Positions 1-8,173 of a stretch of DNA of 64,000 nt are shown here, piece by piece. The notes under the pieces were generated by a model, which searched no databases, had not been told where the DNA came from, and saw nothing but the letters and a program-made list of their open reading frames with translations. The translations under genes and the position numbers were made by a program. The DNA is taken from the NCBI RefSeq assembly GCF_003863965.1, contig NZ_RRCN01000001.1, positions 6,259,071 through 6,323,070 on the forward strand, in the 5' to 3' direction. Source of the stretch: Paenibacillus oralis. Its GTDB lineage: Bacteria; Bacillota; Bacilli; Paenibacillales; Paenibacillaceae. Numbering within the stretch: the stretch's first letter is position 1; the number at the start of each line of letters is the position of its first letter.

Positions 1-3000
1 GCAGTTCGGCAGCACCTTCCTGAACCTCACCGGTAGGCCGTTCCATTAGATCGGTTTCCTGCCAGGAGACGAGCGTAAGATCGCTCTCCAGGCGAACCGA
101 ACCCCGGCCGCCTTTATATTCGTGGAAGCGGACAATCAAGGCGTCGTCGTCCTCCGCTTTTTTGACCGCGTCGATCGCCACTTCACCGCTTCCGCTGACG
201 TGTACAGCCCGCAGCAAGGAGAAAGCGGCTGCCGCTGCCTGGCCGCGCGTGGCATACACCGGCTGATTCAGCAGCGCGGCGGCCTGTATGGTCTCGCCCT
301 CGGACCAATGCCCTTCGTGCGGATACAGCGCATAAGTAAACGTATGCTCCCCGCGGTCGGCCTCCGGATCGGGATAGGTCGCCGATTTCAGCAGCGACAG
401 CCTGATCACGTTGTCTTTGATGTCATGACCGTATTTGCAGTCGTTCAGCAGGCTCACGCCGTAACCATGCTCCGACAGGTCGGCCCACTGGTGCGCGACC
501 GACTCAAACCGCGCCAGATCCCAGGAGGTGTTCCAATGCGTCGGACGTTTGACGTTGCCGAACTGAATGTCGTAGGTGGCCTCCGTTGCCCGCACATCTA
601 CCGGAAAAGCGACCTTTAAGAGCTGCTGGCGCTCCTGCCAATCCACCCGCGTGCGGAACTCGATCCGCCGGTCGCCCGAGTACAGGATCATTTGCTGGCT
701 GATCGTGGAGTTCATATACCGCCAGGTAAAAGCGGCCTCCGCCCGCAACTTGCCGGCCGTAACCCGGCACTCCACCAGGTTTTCAACCTCGCGCATCTTC
801 TCCTGATAAAAAATATCGATATCCCAAGCCTCGAACATTTTCGGCTTGTCTTCAAATACCTGGAGAACGTTGCCGCGTTCTCCGGGAGCGAGCGCCTCGC
901 GGCCGGCGGCCCGGTCGTAAACCGAAGTCAACTGGCCGCGCTCGTTCCAGGCGATCCGATACAGCGGAGTCTCGATACCGTTCGGCAGCGTTTTAAAGGG
1001 GGCAGCGGATGCACCGCCGCTTTCCGCAGACACTCCTTGCGAATCGGACAGCGCCTCCTCCCCGTTCAAGCTGCGGCTTATCGTCTTAAATCCCAACGGA
1101 GGGACGTTTTCCACCTTCACCCATACCGTGCTTCCGTCAAATTCGGCGTCGAGCTCGCGCCCGTCGGGATCGCTCCAGCGTCCGCCAGGCGCGGCGCCAT
1201 GGACGGCGACCAGGCCGCTATACGTCCAGGAGGACGGATTCCAAACGGTGTAGGTCACTTCGCCTTCCGGGTCACCGTTCACAGCATCGCCGATCGCGGC
1301 ATCGCCTATTGTGGCGGTATCGTTCGCTGCATCGCCGGTCACGGCATCGCCTACCGTAGGGGCACCGTTCGCGGCATCGCGAGCCAGGGCGCCTCGGGTC
1401 AACCCGCGGATTGCCTGACTGCGGCATTCCTGCAGCAGCGCTGCGGCATGCTCGTATTCCAATTTGGAATCACGGTACACCTCGGGAATCGACGATCCTG
1501 GAATAATGTCATGGAACTGATTGCGCAAAATCGTTTTCCAGCTTTCGTCGAGCTTCGCTTTCGGATAAGAGGTCCAGCCTTCGCCAGCCAGCAGCGCCTC
1601 CAGGCTAAGCAGCCATTCGGCGTCGCGGGAGAGCAGTTCGAGCTTGCGGTTCATTTTTTTATTATATGCCTGGCTCGTATAGGTTCCCCGGTGGTACTCG
1701 AGATACAGCTCGCCGTCCCACGTGTGGACATAACGGTCCGCCGCTTCCACCGTCTCATGCAGCTTGGCGAAATATTCATCCGCCCGCCCGATGACGACGT
1801 TCGGCAAGCCCGGCATCGCTTCGAGCTGGCGCCGCAGCTCCAGATGCTCCCGGTTGACGCCGCCGCCCCCGTCCCCGTAGCCGTAAGACAACAGCAGCTC
1901 CTTGTTGATGTCCTTGTCCCGGTACGTTTCCCAGATGCCCTGCACACTGGACGCTTCGATGTTGCCGTTGTAGGTATACCACCAGAAGCTGCCGTCCTGC
2001 GGGGTGGTGATGAAATGGGTCAGCACTTCGCTGCCGTCGATCCCGCGCCATTTAAACGTGTCGTGCGGCATCCGGTTGTATTGGTTCCAGCTGATTTTGG
2101 TCGTCATGAACGTATTGATGCCCGACTTGCGCAGGATTTGCGGCAAAGCCCAGCTGTACCCAAAAACGTCGGGCAGCCACAAATATGTGCACTCCGACCC
2201 AAACTCTTCGCGCAGGAAACGGGTGCCGTACAGCAGCTGCCGCACCAGCGATTCGCCGCTCGTCAAATTACAGTCGGCTTCCAGCCACATCCCTCCGGCC
2301 GCCTCCCAGCGCCCTTCCTTGACCCGTTCCTTGATTTGCTCGTAAAGCTCCGGGTAATCCTGCTTCAAATACTCATATAGTTGAGACTGCGTTTGCAAAA
2401 AAACGTATTCCGGGAACATTTCCATCAGCCGCAATACGGTGCTGAAGGAGCGGGCCGCTTTTTCCCGGGTATGCTTGAGCCGCCACAGCCAGGCCACGTC
2501 GATGTGCGTATGTCCGATGCAGCGGACCGTAACCGGAGACGATTTGGGCAGCGCCGAAATCGCCCGCGACAGCTGCTCTTCCGCCGTCGCCAACGAGTTA
2601 TAAAATGCCTCGGAACCCGGCTGCGACCAATCGATCCGCAAAAATGCCCGATCCAACGCCGTTAGCAGGTCGGTCCGTTCCGGAGCGTGTTTATGTAACA
2701 CCTCCACAGTCTGCATCACGGCCCGGGCCGTATAATAGAGACGATCGGCCGTTCCGTCAAGCCAGGCGATTTCCGCCCGCTTCAGCCGGTGCTCCTGCAG
2801 TCTCGGTGTACCCCCGCCCTCCAGGCCGGACCAAAGCCGAAATTGCAGCAATACGGAAGTGCCGGCAGCTTCTTCGGGGAAAAACACCTCCTGATGGTTG
2901 GAGTCCACCCCTTGAAAAGGCTCACCGTTGACATACAGCAAAGACTCGAAACCGGAGTTGTTCCCTCCGCCCGTCTTCCCGAAATCAAATACGCCGACGA

Positions 3001-3244
3001 CCCGGCGGCCTTTCCATGCCTGCGGAATTTCCGCCTCGGCTTCCAGCCACAAATAAAGATCGCGCCCTTCCCAGCGTTCACCAGCCGGCATCGCACTCCA
3101 TTCCCCGCCCTTCGGCGGTCTGTCTCCGATACGCCCTTCCTCGTCGACCTGCGCGCGGAATTCGGCGATCGGCAGGGCATCGCGGTAGCGATAAGCTTCG
3201 AGCTCGCGAATCCGCGCGTTTAATTTTTCTTCCGTCCAAAACAT
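1..3244 (-). CDS. Alpha-mannosidase, glycoside hydrolase family 38 (C-terminus cut by window edge)
   Basis: Probably a cytoplasmic exo-alpha-mannosidase acting on mannose-containing oligosaccharides. The reading frame is open on the minus strand from the ATG at 3244 (GGGAGG ten bases upstream) to base 1, giving at least 1081 residues with no stop. A jelly-roll-like N-terminal region is followed by the GH38 catalytic domain: metal-binding HTHIDVAWLWR near residues 246-256 and the nucleophile motif WLPDVFGYS, with Asp at residue 359. The C-terminal beta-sandwich is partly present. GH38 enzymes of this type are about 1000-1080 residues, so only a short tail should be missing. A low-complexity Gly-Asp-Ala stretch lies around residues 620-650. 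It is divergent from an AraC-type regulator, which probably controls it. The family is clear; the exact substrate is not. Confidence 0.93.
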   Translation of the reverse strand, partial: MFWTEEKLNARIRELEAYRYRDALPIAEFRAQVDEEGRIGDRPPKGGEWSAMPAGERWEGRDLYLWLEAEAEIPQAWKGRRVVGVFDFGKTGGGNNSGFESLLYVNGEPFQGVDSNHQEVFFPEEAAGTSVLLQFRLWSGLEGGGTPRLQEHRLKRAEIAWLDGTADRLYYTARAVMQTVEVLHKHAPERTDLLTALDRAFLRIDWSQPGSEAFYNSLATAEEQLSRAISALPKSSPVTVRCIGHTHIDVAWLWRLKHTREKAARSFSTVLRLMEMFPEYVFLQTQSQLYEYLKQDYPELYEQIKERVKEGRWEAAGGMWLEADCNLTSGESLVRQLLYGTRFLREEFGSECTYLWLPDVFGYSWALPQILRKSGINTFMTTKISWNQYNRMPHDTFKWRGIDGSEVLTHFITTPQDGSFWWYTYNGNIEASSVQGIWETYRDKDINKELLLSYGYGDGGGGVNREHLELRRQLEAMPGLPNVVIGRADEYFAKLHETVEAADRYVHTWDGELYLEYHRGTYTSQAYNKKMNRKLELLSRDAEWLLSLEALLAGEGWTSYPKAKLDESWKTILRNQFHDIIPGSSIPEVYRDSKLEYEHAAALLQECRSQAIRGLTRGALARDAANGAPTVGDAVTGDAANDTATIGDAAIGDAVNGDPEGEVTYTVWNPSSWTYSGLVAVHGAAPGGRWSDPDGRELDAEFDGSTVWVKVENVPPLGFKTISRSLNGEEALSDSQGVSAESGGASAAPFKTLPNGIETPLYRIAWNERGQLTSVYDRAAGREALAPGERGNVLQVFEDKPKMFEAWDIDIFYQEKMREVENLVECRVTAGKLRAEAAFTWRYMNSTISQQMILYSGDRRIEFRTRVDWQERQQLLKVAFPVDVRATEATYDIQFGNVKRPTHWNTSWDLARFESVAHQWADLSEHGYGVSLLNDCKYGHDIKDNVIRLSLLKSATYPDPEADRGEHTFTYALYPHEGHWSEGETIQAAALLNQPVYATRGQAAAAAFSLLRAVHVSGSGEVAIDAVKKAEDDDALIVRFHEYKGGRGSVRLESDLTLVSWQETDLMERPTGEVQEGAAEL
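1270..1375 (-). repeat. Degenerate GDA-type repeat inside the mannosidase gene
   Basis: About 100 bases on the minus strand contain five imperfect copies of GGCGATGCC, encoding GDAVTGDAA, IGDAAIGDAV and similar. The stretch separates the catalytic domain from the C-terminal beta-sandwich. It looks like an expanded linker and keeps the frame open. Confidence 0.7.
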
Positions 3245-3389
3245 GAACCATGTTCCTCCCTTTGGAGCAAGTATCAACTTCAACCCCCATTTTGCGTTCC
3301 GGGACGGCCTGAAGTAAATTACTAATCCTCATCAATTTTTGTCCTATTATGATATGATTGGGGCAAAAGGACAAAAAGGAGCCCAACCG

Positions 3390-4304
3390 ATGGACGTGAA
3401 AAAATGGCGGCAGGAGCTGTCCTCCGTACTGAATGGACTATGCCGTGAAATCCGCGTCGATGACTCCGTAATTGACTGGGTCGATATCGTGATTGAACAA
3501 AACGGAGGCGGCGGAAGATGCCCGGCCCATGCCCATACCTGGTATGAGTTCAACTACGTGTTGTCCGGCCGCATGCAAACCCGGTTTATGGACAAAGACG
3601 TCATGGTCCGCGAAGGCGAATTTTTTCTGATTCCACCGGGCATGACCCACTCCCATGTTTACTACCGTGACGATCCGCACGAGGGCGTATGCTTTCGCTG
3701 GCGGTTCAGGCCGTTGGCCGGCGAAAGTCCGGAAGCCGCGGCCGGGCAGGGTTTGTTCGGACGGCTGAGCCGCCTGAAAGATTGGCCTCCCGGCGCTTAC
3801 CGCGACGATTACGGAATTCGGCCGCTGCTGATCCAATTGTTTCATGAGGCAGGGGCCGGTCGGACGCCGCTTTTTTTGCAGCTGCTGCTCGTGCAGTTCC
3901 TGGAAATTTTAGCCTCGATTCCGGGCACCGGGCGCCTTTCCGTGGCGGAACCGGGCGGAACCAAGGATGCCCTCGTTCGCAAGGTGGAAATTTATTTGGA
4001 GGATTTTCGCGGCGACCGCCTGAACGTGGAGGAACTGGCCGCTTCCCTGCATATGAGCTATGGTCATCTCTCCCGGCTTTACAAGCAGAAGACCGGGCGG
4101 ACTCTCATCGAGGAGATGAACCGGATCCGCTTGGCCAAAGCCTGCGAGCTGCTGCTTAAGCCCGAGCTGTTGATCAAAGAGGTTGCCGAGCAGTCCGGCT
4201 TCCCGGACATTTACTATTTCAGCAAGGCGTTTAAGAAAACACACGGCCTCAGCCCGCAGGCCTACCGCAAGCGGCATTTGGGCCGGGAGGAACCTCGACT
4301 TTAA
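3390..4304 (+). CDS. AraC family transcriptional regulator with cupin sensor domain
   Basis: A 304-residue DNA-binding regulator. The N-terminal half is an AraC-type cupin sugar-sensing domain (HAHTWYEFNYVLSG near residues 42-55). The C-terminal hundred residues hold two helix-turn-helix motifs (LNVEELAASLHMSYGHLSR and LLIKEVAEQSGFPDIYYFSK) ending in the usual GLSPQAYRKRH. The ATG at 3390 is chosen because AAAGGAG lies 8 bases upstream; an in-frame TTG at 3339 would add 17 residues without a ribosome site. The gene diverges from the GH38 mannosidase with a gap of about 145 bases, the usual arrangement for a local activator of a sugar hydrolase. That control link is inference. Confidence 0.92.
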   Translation: MDVKKWRQELSSVLNGLCREIRVDDSVIDWVDIVIEQNGGGGRCPAHAHTWYEFNYVLSGRMQTRFMDKDVMVREGEFFLIPPGMTHSHVYYRDDPHEGVCFRWRFRPLAGESPEAAAGQGLFGRLSRLKDWPPGAYRDDYGIRPLLIQLFHEAGAGRTPLFLQLLLVQFLEILASIPGTGRLSVAEPGGTKDALVRKVEIYLEDFRGDRLNVEELAASLHMSYGHLSRLYKQKTGRTLIEEMNRIRLAKACELLLKPELLIKEVAEQSGFPDIYYFSKAFKKTHGLSPQAYRKRHLGREEPRL

Positions 4305-4329
4305 CGGCCGCAGGCTGCAGGGCATGCGA

Positions 4330-4434
4330 CTGTAAGGGCAACATCTGTAAGGGCAACGTCTGTAAGGGCAACGTCTGTAAGGGCAACGTCTGTAAGGGCA
4401 ACGTCTGTAAGGGCAACGTCTGTAAGGGCAACGT
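4330..4434. repeat. Seven tandem copies of a 15-bp repeat
   Basis: The unit CTGTAAGGGCAACGT is repeated seven times head to tail; the first copy has one change (CAT for CGT). Degenerate flanking copies (CTACAGGGTGCGA and CTATACGGGCACA) follow. It lies just past the AraC-type gene. A 15-bp period is compatible with slippage growth of a minisatellite. No CRISPR-like spacers are present. Confidence 0.95.
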
Positions 4435-4512
4435 CTACAGGGTGCGACTATACGGGCACAACTAAATGGTACACTCTGTTATAGACACAACTGTTCGGAC
4501 CACATTCTAGGC

Positions 4513-4696
4513 TAACGGACCACAGAGCCGTTATTTGCTCATTTCCCGGGTATTTCCCAGCCTAACGGACACCACCGGCCTTATTGCCCGCATTTCACTG
4601 ATTTATCCGGTAAATCGAGCCAAATAAGCGCAACTGAGTCCGTTACGATTTCAAAGTGGCTGTTTTTTGCCGAATAAGGTCTTCACAGTCCGTTAG
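4513..4696. repeat. Nested inverted repeat of the TAACGGAC family, copy 1 (184 bp)
   Basis: Starts with TAACGGACCACAGAGCC and ends with TCTTCACAGTCCGTTAG, which is its inverted counterpart. Inside are a second direct arm (TAACGGACACC at 4563) and a second inverted arm (ACTGAGTCCGTTA near 4635). Copies at 17050-17233 and 49866-50050 have almost the same length and arm order, and copy 2 shares a 33-base identical inner stretch. Confidence 0.85.
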
Positions 4697-4741
4697 CCTC
4701 ATCCAAAATCTCCGTTCATCCGCCAAAAGGCCGTCAACACC

Positions 4742-4771
4742 AAAAAAAAAGACCGCTTCTTTCGAAGCGGC
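4742..4771 (-). terminator. Intrinsic terminator of the small RNA
   Basis: On the minus strand a 7-bp stem CCGCTTC/GAAGCGG with a GAAA loop is followed by TC and nine T. It may also stop read-through from tyrA. Confidence 0.8.
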
Positions 4772-4827
4772 CCTTGCTCACGTAGGAGCAACAGATATTG
4801 GATAGGAGTGGAGAGAAACCATACTGT
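4742..4827 (-). ncRNA. Candidate small regulatory RNA, about 86 nt
   Basis: The minus strand has a sigma-A-type promoter (TTGACA, 18 bases, TATACT) followed by about 86 transcribed bases that end in a strong intrinsic terminator: CCGCTTC, loop GAAA, GAAGCGG, then nine T. Before the terminator is a second small hairpin (TTGCTC/GAGCAA). The unpaired 5' part contains CTCTCCACTCC, which is complementary to Shine-Dalgarno-like sequences, as in C-rich trans-acting Gram-positive sRNAs. No ORF fits. I do not recognise the family; a long-range terminator for tyrA alone would not need the promoter. Confidence 0.55.
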
Positions 4828-4833
4828 AGTCTT

Positions 4834-4863
4834 AGTATATTGTATCCGTTTTCATTTTGTCAA
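4834..4863 (-). promoter_or_regulatory. Promoter of the candidate small RNA
   Basis: The minus strand reads TTGACA (4858-4863), an 18-base spacer and TATACT (4834-4839). The match is close to the sigma-A consensus and points away from tyrA towards the terminator at 4742-4771. Confidence 0.6.
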
Positions 4864-4870
4864 CAACTTT

Positions 4871-4885
4871 TTTTAGCGCTTTCAT
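4871..4885 (-). promoter_or_regulatory. Near-consensus cre (CcpA) site upstream of the small RNA promoter
   Basis: The minus strand reads ATGAAAGCGCTAAAA, which fits the catabolite-responsive element WTGNAANCGNWNNCW with one mismatch. It lies a few bases upstream of the -35 box, where CcpA often activates. Single sites of this kind also occur by chance. Confidence 0.35.
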
Positions 4886-4889
4886 AATT

Positions 4890-4920
4890 TGTGCGCAAAG
4901 CCTGCTTGGCTTTGCGCACA
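4890..4920. repeat. Perfect 13-bp inverted repeat downstream of tyrA
   Basis: TGTGCGCAAAGCC, a 5-base loop and GGCTTTGCGCACA form a very stable hairpin about 140 bases past the tyrA stop. It lacks a T run on either strand, so it is more likely an mRNA 3' end stabiliser or a protein site than a classical terminator. Confidence 0.7.
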
Positions 4921-5057
4921 GCGAATAGTACGGAATACCATTTTACGGTCCTTCTTGCGCGATTGCAGTCTATCTTACCCACGGCTTTACTTTACCCGGG
5001 CACTGCTCCTCGAGCCATCTCTCGCGGGCTGCCTACCAGCTGCCGCACTCGCCCGGC

Positions 5058-6152
5058 TTAAACATATACCGTATAACCCAGCCCCTGCAGCAGCTCTTTG
5101 GCGCGCTCCATTTCCCCTTCTTGGCGAAAAGAAAGGCGCATCACGCCCGGCACATCCTCCCGGCTTTCGATAATTTGCATATTGCTCAAATTGATGTGGC
5201 GCGTTCCCAGCTCCGTGGCGATCTGTCCGATAATGCCCGGATGATCGGGCACGTCGATGTAGATATCGAACAAGGAAGTGATCGTGCCTTTGCGCCGTTC
5301 CGGGAGCTCGCTGCGGAAGCGGTTCGCTTTCTGGAACGCTTCCTCGATGCCAACTCCGTTCTCGTCCTCGAGCAGTTTGACGAAGCCTTCAATCTCCAGG
5401 TTCCAATCCTTCAGCAAATCCAGCATCACCTTACGGTTGCTAAGCAAAATATCCCGCCAGATGACAGGTTCGCTGGACGCGATCCGGGTGATGTCCCGGA
5501 ACCCTCCCGCCGCCAGCATCCGATACAGCTCGTTGGAGCTGTTGTAATCGCACACCTGGTTGACCAGCGCGACCGCGATAATATGCGGCAAATGGCTGAT
5601 CGCGCCGACGATTTCATCGTGCAATACCGGATCGACGCGGACAATTTGCGCCTTCGTATACGCTAGAAGCCGCTCAAGGCGTATGTATGCCTCCTCCGGA
5701 ACGTCCGGAGACGGAGTCAGCACATAATAAGCATTCTCGAACAGCAAGGAAGAGGCCGCTTCTACGCCGGAACGTTCGGACCCGGCCATCGGATGGCCGC
5801 CGATAAAAAACACGTCCGGACGCGAAATGGCCGCGGCACAGGCGGCCACCGCCGCTTTGGTGCTGCCTACGTCCGTCACGATGCAGCCCGGCTTGAGCGG
5901 AAGCCGGTTCAGCTTCGCCAGGTACTCCTCCAGGTTTCCGACCGGTACGCACAAAAAAATAAAGTCGGCATCCGCGGCCGCCTCTTCCATGGAAAGCGTC
6001 GCGGCGTCCACGACGCCGCGCTCCACGATGCGTTTTAGCGATTCGGGACGATGCGCGTGCCCCACGACGGTGATGCCGGGCTTGCCTTTAAGGCAAAGCG
6101 CCAGCGATCCCCCGATTAAACCTACCCCAAATATGGCAATTTTCGTTGTCAT
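5058..6152 (-). CDS. tyrA: Prephenate dehydrogenase with C-terminal ACT domain
   Basis: Converts prephenate to 4-hydroxyphenylpyruvate with NAD, the tyrosine branch from chorismate. The 364 residues start with a Rossmann fold (FGVGLIGGSLAL near residues 8-19), followed by the conserved GHPMAGSE segment of the active site near residue 119. An ACT domain (IYIDVPDHPGIIGQIATELG, about residues 295-314) fits feedback control by tyrosine. Start ATG at 6152. It lies 44 bases after hisC, at the end of the aro-trp-hisC-tyrA set as in B. subtilis. The EPSP synthase gene that follows in B. subtilis is not here. Confidence 0.96.
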   Translation of the reverse strand: MTTKIAIFGVGLIGGSLALCLKGKPGITVVGHAHRPESLKRIVERGVVDAATLSMEEAAADADFIFLCVPVGNLEEYLAKLNRLPLKPGCIVTDVGSTKAAVAACAAAISRPDVFFIGGHPMAGSERSGVEAASSLLFENAYYVLTPSPDVPEEAYIRLERLLAYTKAQIVRVDPVLHDEIVGAISHLPHIIAVALVNQVCDYNSSNELYRMLAAGGFRDITRIASSEPVIWRDILLSNRKVMLDLLKDWNLEIEGFVKLLEDENGVGIEEAFQKANRFRSELPERRKGTITSLFDIYIDVPDHPGIIGQIATELGTRHINLSNMQIIESREDVPGVMRLSFRQEGEMERAKELLQGLGYTVYV

Positions 6153-6196
6153 GTAATCTCACTCGTTTTCTGCGAATATGCGAACCAAAGATTGAA

Positions 6197-7294
6197 TTAT
6201 ACCTCTGCGGCCGACTTGCTCAGCACCTGCTCCAAAGCACCTACAAATTTCGCGTTTTGCTCCGCCGAACCGACGGTAACCCGAATCGAATTCGGATATT
6301 TGGAAAAACCGGCGCGGATGATAACGCCGAGCTTTAGCAGCGATTGGAACATGTCCGCGGCCGGGCGTTTAACGTCGACCATGATGAAATTCCCGTGAGC
6401 CGGAAAATACGACAAGCCCAAGCGATCAAACTGCTCGTATAAATACTGGATCCCGCTGCGGTTTTTCTCGCGGCAGCCCTGCACGTACTCCTGATCGGCC
6501 AAGGCCGCTTTGGCCGCCGCCTGCCCGATGCGGGACGTGTTGAACGGCTCGCGCACCTGGTTGATCAGCTTGATCACGGCCGGCTGGCCGACACCGTAAC
6601 CGATCCGCAGCGAAGCGAGCCCGTAAATTTTCGAGAACGTCCGCAGTACGATCAGGTTCGGATATTTATCGAGCAGGCCGATTCCTTCGGAATAGGAAAC
6701 ATCGGTTACATACTCGGCATAGGCTTCATCCAGGACGACGAGCACATGGCCGGGAACCCGATCCAAAAAAGAAACCAGCTGCTCGCGCGGCACGATCGTT
6801 CCGGTCGGATTGTTCGGGTTGCAGACCCAAACGATCTTCGTTTTTGTGCCGATGCGGGCGAACATAGCATCCAGGTCATGCGTACCGTCCTTTAACGGCA
6901 CCTCGATGCTGACCGCGCCTTCGATATCGGCGTTGCTCTTATAGACGCTGAACGTCTGGTCGGCCATCACCGTTTCGTCACCCGGCAGGAAAAACGCGCG
7001 GGCAATCAGCGCGATAATTTCGTCCGAACCGCAGCCGAAAATAATTTGCTCCCCCTTGACTCCAAGATGCCCCGCCACCGCCTCCGTCAATTCCGCCGCG
7101 CTGCCGTCCGGATACAGGCTGATGTTCATAAACTCCTGCTCAATGGCGGCGCGAACGCGCGGAGAGCAGCCGAACGGATTTTCGTTCGAAGCCAGCTTGA
7201 TCACATCTTCAAGGCCAAGCTCTCTTTTTACTTCTTCGATCGGTTTACCGGGCTGATATACCGGCAGACCCACGATCTGGGGTTTGGGCAACAT
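6197..7294 (-). CDS. hisC: Histidinol-phosphate / aromatic amino acid aminotransferase
   Basis: A 365-residue class I/II PLP aminotransferase. In B. subtilis the hisC product of this locus serves both histidine synthesis (histidinol phosphate) and the last step of Phe and Tyr synthesis. Visible motifs are WVCNPNNPTGT (about residues 155-165), LDEAYAEY with the PLP-contacting Asp and Tyr, and TFSKIYGLASLRIGYG with the Schiff-base Lys. The ATG at 7294 follows GGGAGGAATAATGC. It sits between trpA and tyrA; the 57-base gap to trpA shows no terminator, so it is probably co-transcribed with trp. Confidence 0.94.
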   Translation of the reverse strand: MLPKPQIVGLPVYQPGKPIEEVKRELGLEDVIKLASNENPFGCSPRVRAAIEQEFMNISLYPDGSAAELTEAVAGHLGVKGEQIIFGCGSDEIIALIARAFFLPGDETVMADQTFSVYKSNADIEGAVSIEVPLKDGTHDLDAMFARIGTKTKIVWVCNPNNPTGTIVPREQLVSFLDRVPGHVLVVLDEAYAEYVTDVSYSEGIGLLDKYPNLIVLRTFSKIYGLASLRIGYGVGQPAVIKLINQVREPFNTSRIGQAAAKAALADQEYVQGCREKNRSGIQYLYEQFDRLGLSYFPAHGNFIMVDVKRPAADMFQSLLKLGVIIRAGFSKYPNSIRVTVGSAEQNAKFVGALEQVLSKSAAEV

Positions 7295-7351
7295 GCATTA
7301 TTCCTCCCTCTGCTAACTTTCTCCCGGCTATATAAGTTGAGCTAACAACCA

Positions 7352-8173
7352 CTATACCCTCAATTGTGCCACAAAGTCGCGAATTTGCAACAATCCCTGG
7401 TCCTTGGTCGACTCGCTTCCCAGCAGCGGAAGCGTTTCTTCGATCTTGCGCACGATTGCGCTGCCGACGACGGCTCCGTCGCAAATGCCCGAAAACCGCT
7501 CGACTTGCTCCCGGTTGGAGATGCCGAAGCCGACGGCCACGGGCAGATCGGTCTCGGCTTTTACCGAAGCGATGAACTCATCGACACTGGCGTGAAAAGA
7601 AGCTCTCTCCCCGGTAACCCCGAGCGAAGACACGCAATACACGAACCCGCGGGCGCGGGCCAGAATCTGTGTGATCCGGCCGCTCGACGTCGGAGCCACG
7701 AGCGGGATCAGCCTGACATTTGCGGCATCCGCCAACGCCAGCACCTCCGCCGCTTCTTCGTACGGCAGATCGGGAATGATCAAGCCGCTGATACCCGCTT
7801 CCTGCAGCAGGTCAAAAAAGCGCGGCAGCCCTATCTGCAAAACGGGATTGTAGTACGTAAACAGCACGAACGGCAGGCTGATGCCGCGCGCTTTGGCCTT
7901 GACCGCCGTTTGAATGCACGTCTCTACCGTAATTTGGTGCGCCAGCGCCCGCTCGGAGGCGCGCTGGATGACCGGACCGTCGGCAAGCGGGTCGGAATAA
8001 GGCACGCCCAGCTCGACGATATCGGCTCCGGCCTGCTCCAGCACGGCCAGAATGTCCAGCGTCGTTTCCGGATCGGGATCCCCGACGGTAATAAACGGAA
8101 TGAGCGCCGTTTTTCCCGTCGACTTCAGCTTCGCAAACGTCGCATCCAGCAAATTGACCAGCGCCGTACTCAT
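7352..8173 (-). CDS. trpA: Tryptophan synthase alpha chain
   Basis: Cleaves indole-3-glycerol phosphate to indole and glyceraldehyde 3-phosphate, passing indole to TrpB. The 273-residue TIM barrel shows ELGVPYSDPLADGPVIQ (catalytic Glu and Asp, about residues 56-72) and the phosphate loop VGFGISNREQV near residue 220. The start ATG at 8173 overlaps the trpB stop by four bases (ATGA), a sign of translational coupling. Confidence 0.97.
   Translation of the reverse strand: MSTALVNLLDATFAKLKSTGKTALIPFITVGDPDPETTLDILAVLEQAGADIVELGVPYSDPLADGPVIQRASERALAHQITVETCIQTAVKAKARGISLPFVLFTYYNPVLQIGLPRFFDLLQEAGISGLIIPDLPYEEAAEVLALADAANVRLIPLVAPTSSGRITQILARARGFVYCVSSLGVTGERASFHASVDEFIASVKAETDLPVAVGFGISNREQVERFSGICDGAVVGSAIVRKIEETLPLLGSESTKDQGLLQIRDFVAQLRV

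Larger units (their letters stand above)
4305..5057. other. Repeat-rich intergenic region between araC-type gene and tyrA
   Basis: This 753-base gap has no supported protein gene. It holds the 15-bp tandem repeat, one copy of the nested TAACGGAC palindrome (4513-4696), a candidate minus-strand small RNA with promoter and terminator (4742-4863) and a perfect 13-bp inverted repeat (4890-4920). Confidence 0.85.

Noticed and set aside
692..2380. A 562-codon plus-strand ORF opposite the alpha-mannosidase gene
   Set aside because: The opposite strand encodes a clear GH38 enzyme with all motifs; high GC opens antisense frames. No ribosome site or known domain.
4330..4434. CRISPR array
   Set aside because: Units are 15 bp with no spacers and no cas genes nearby; the 66-bp repeats at 52804 also lack spacers.
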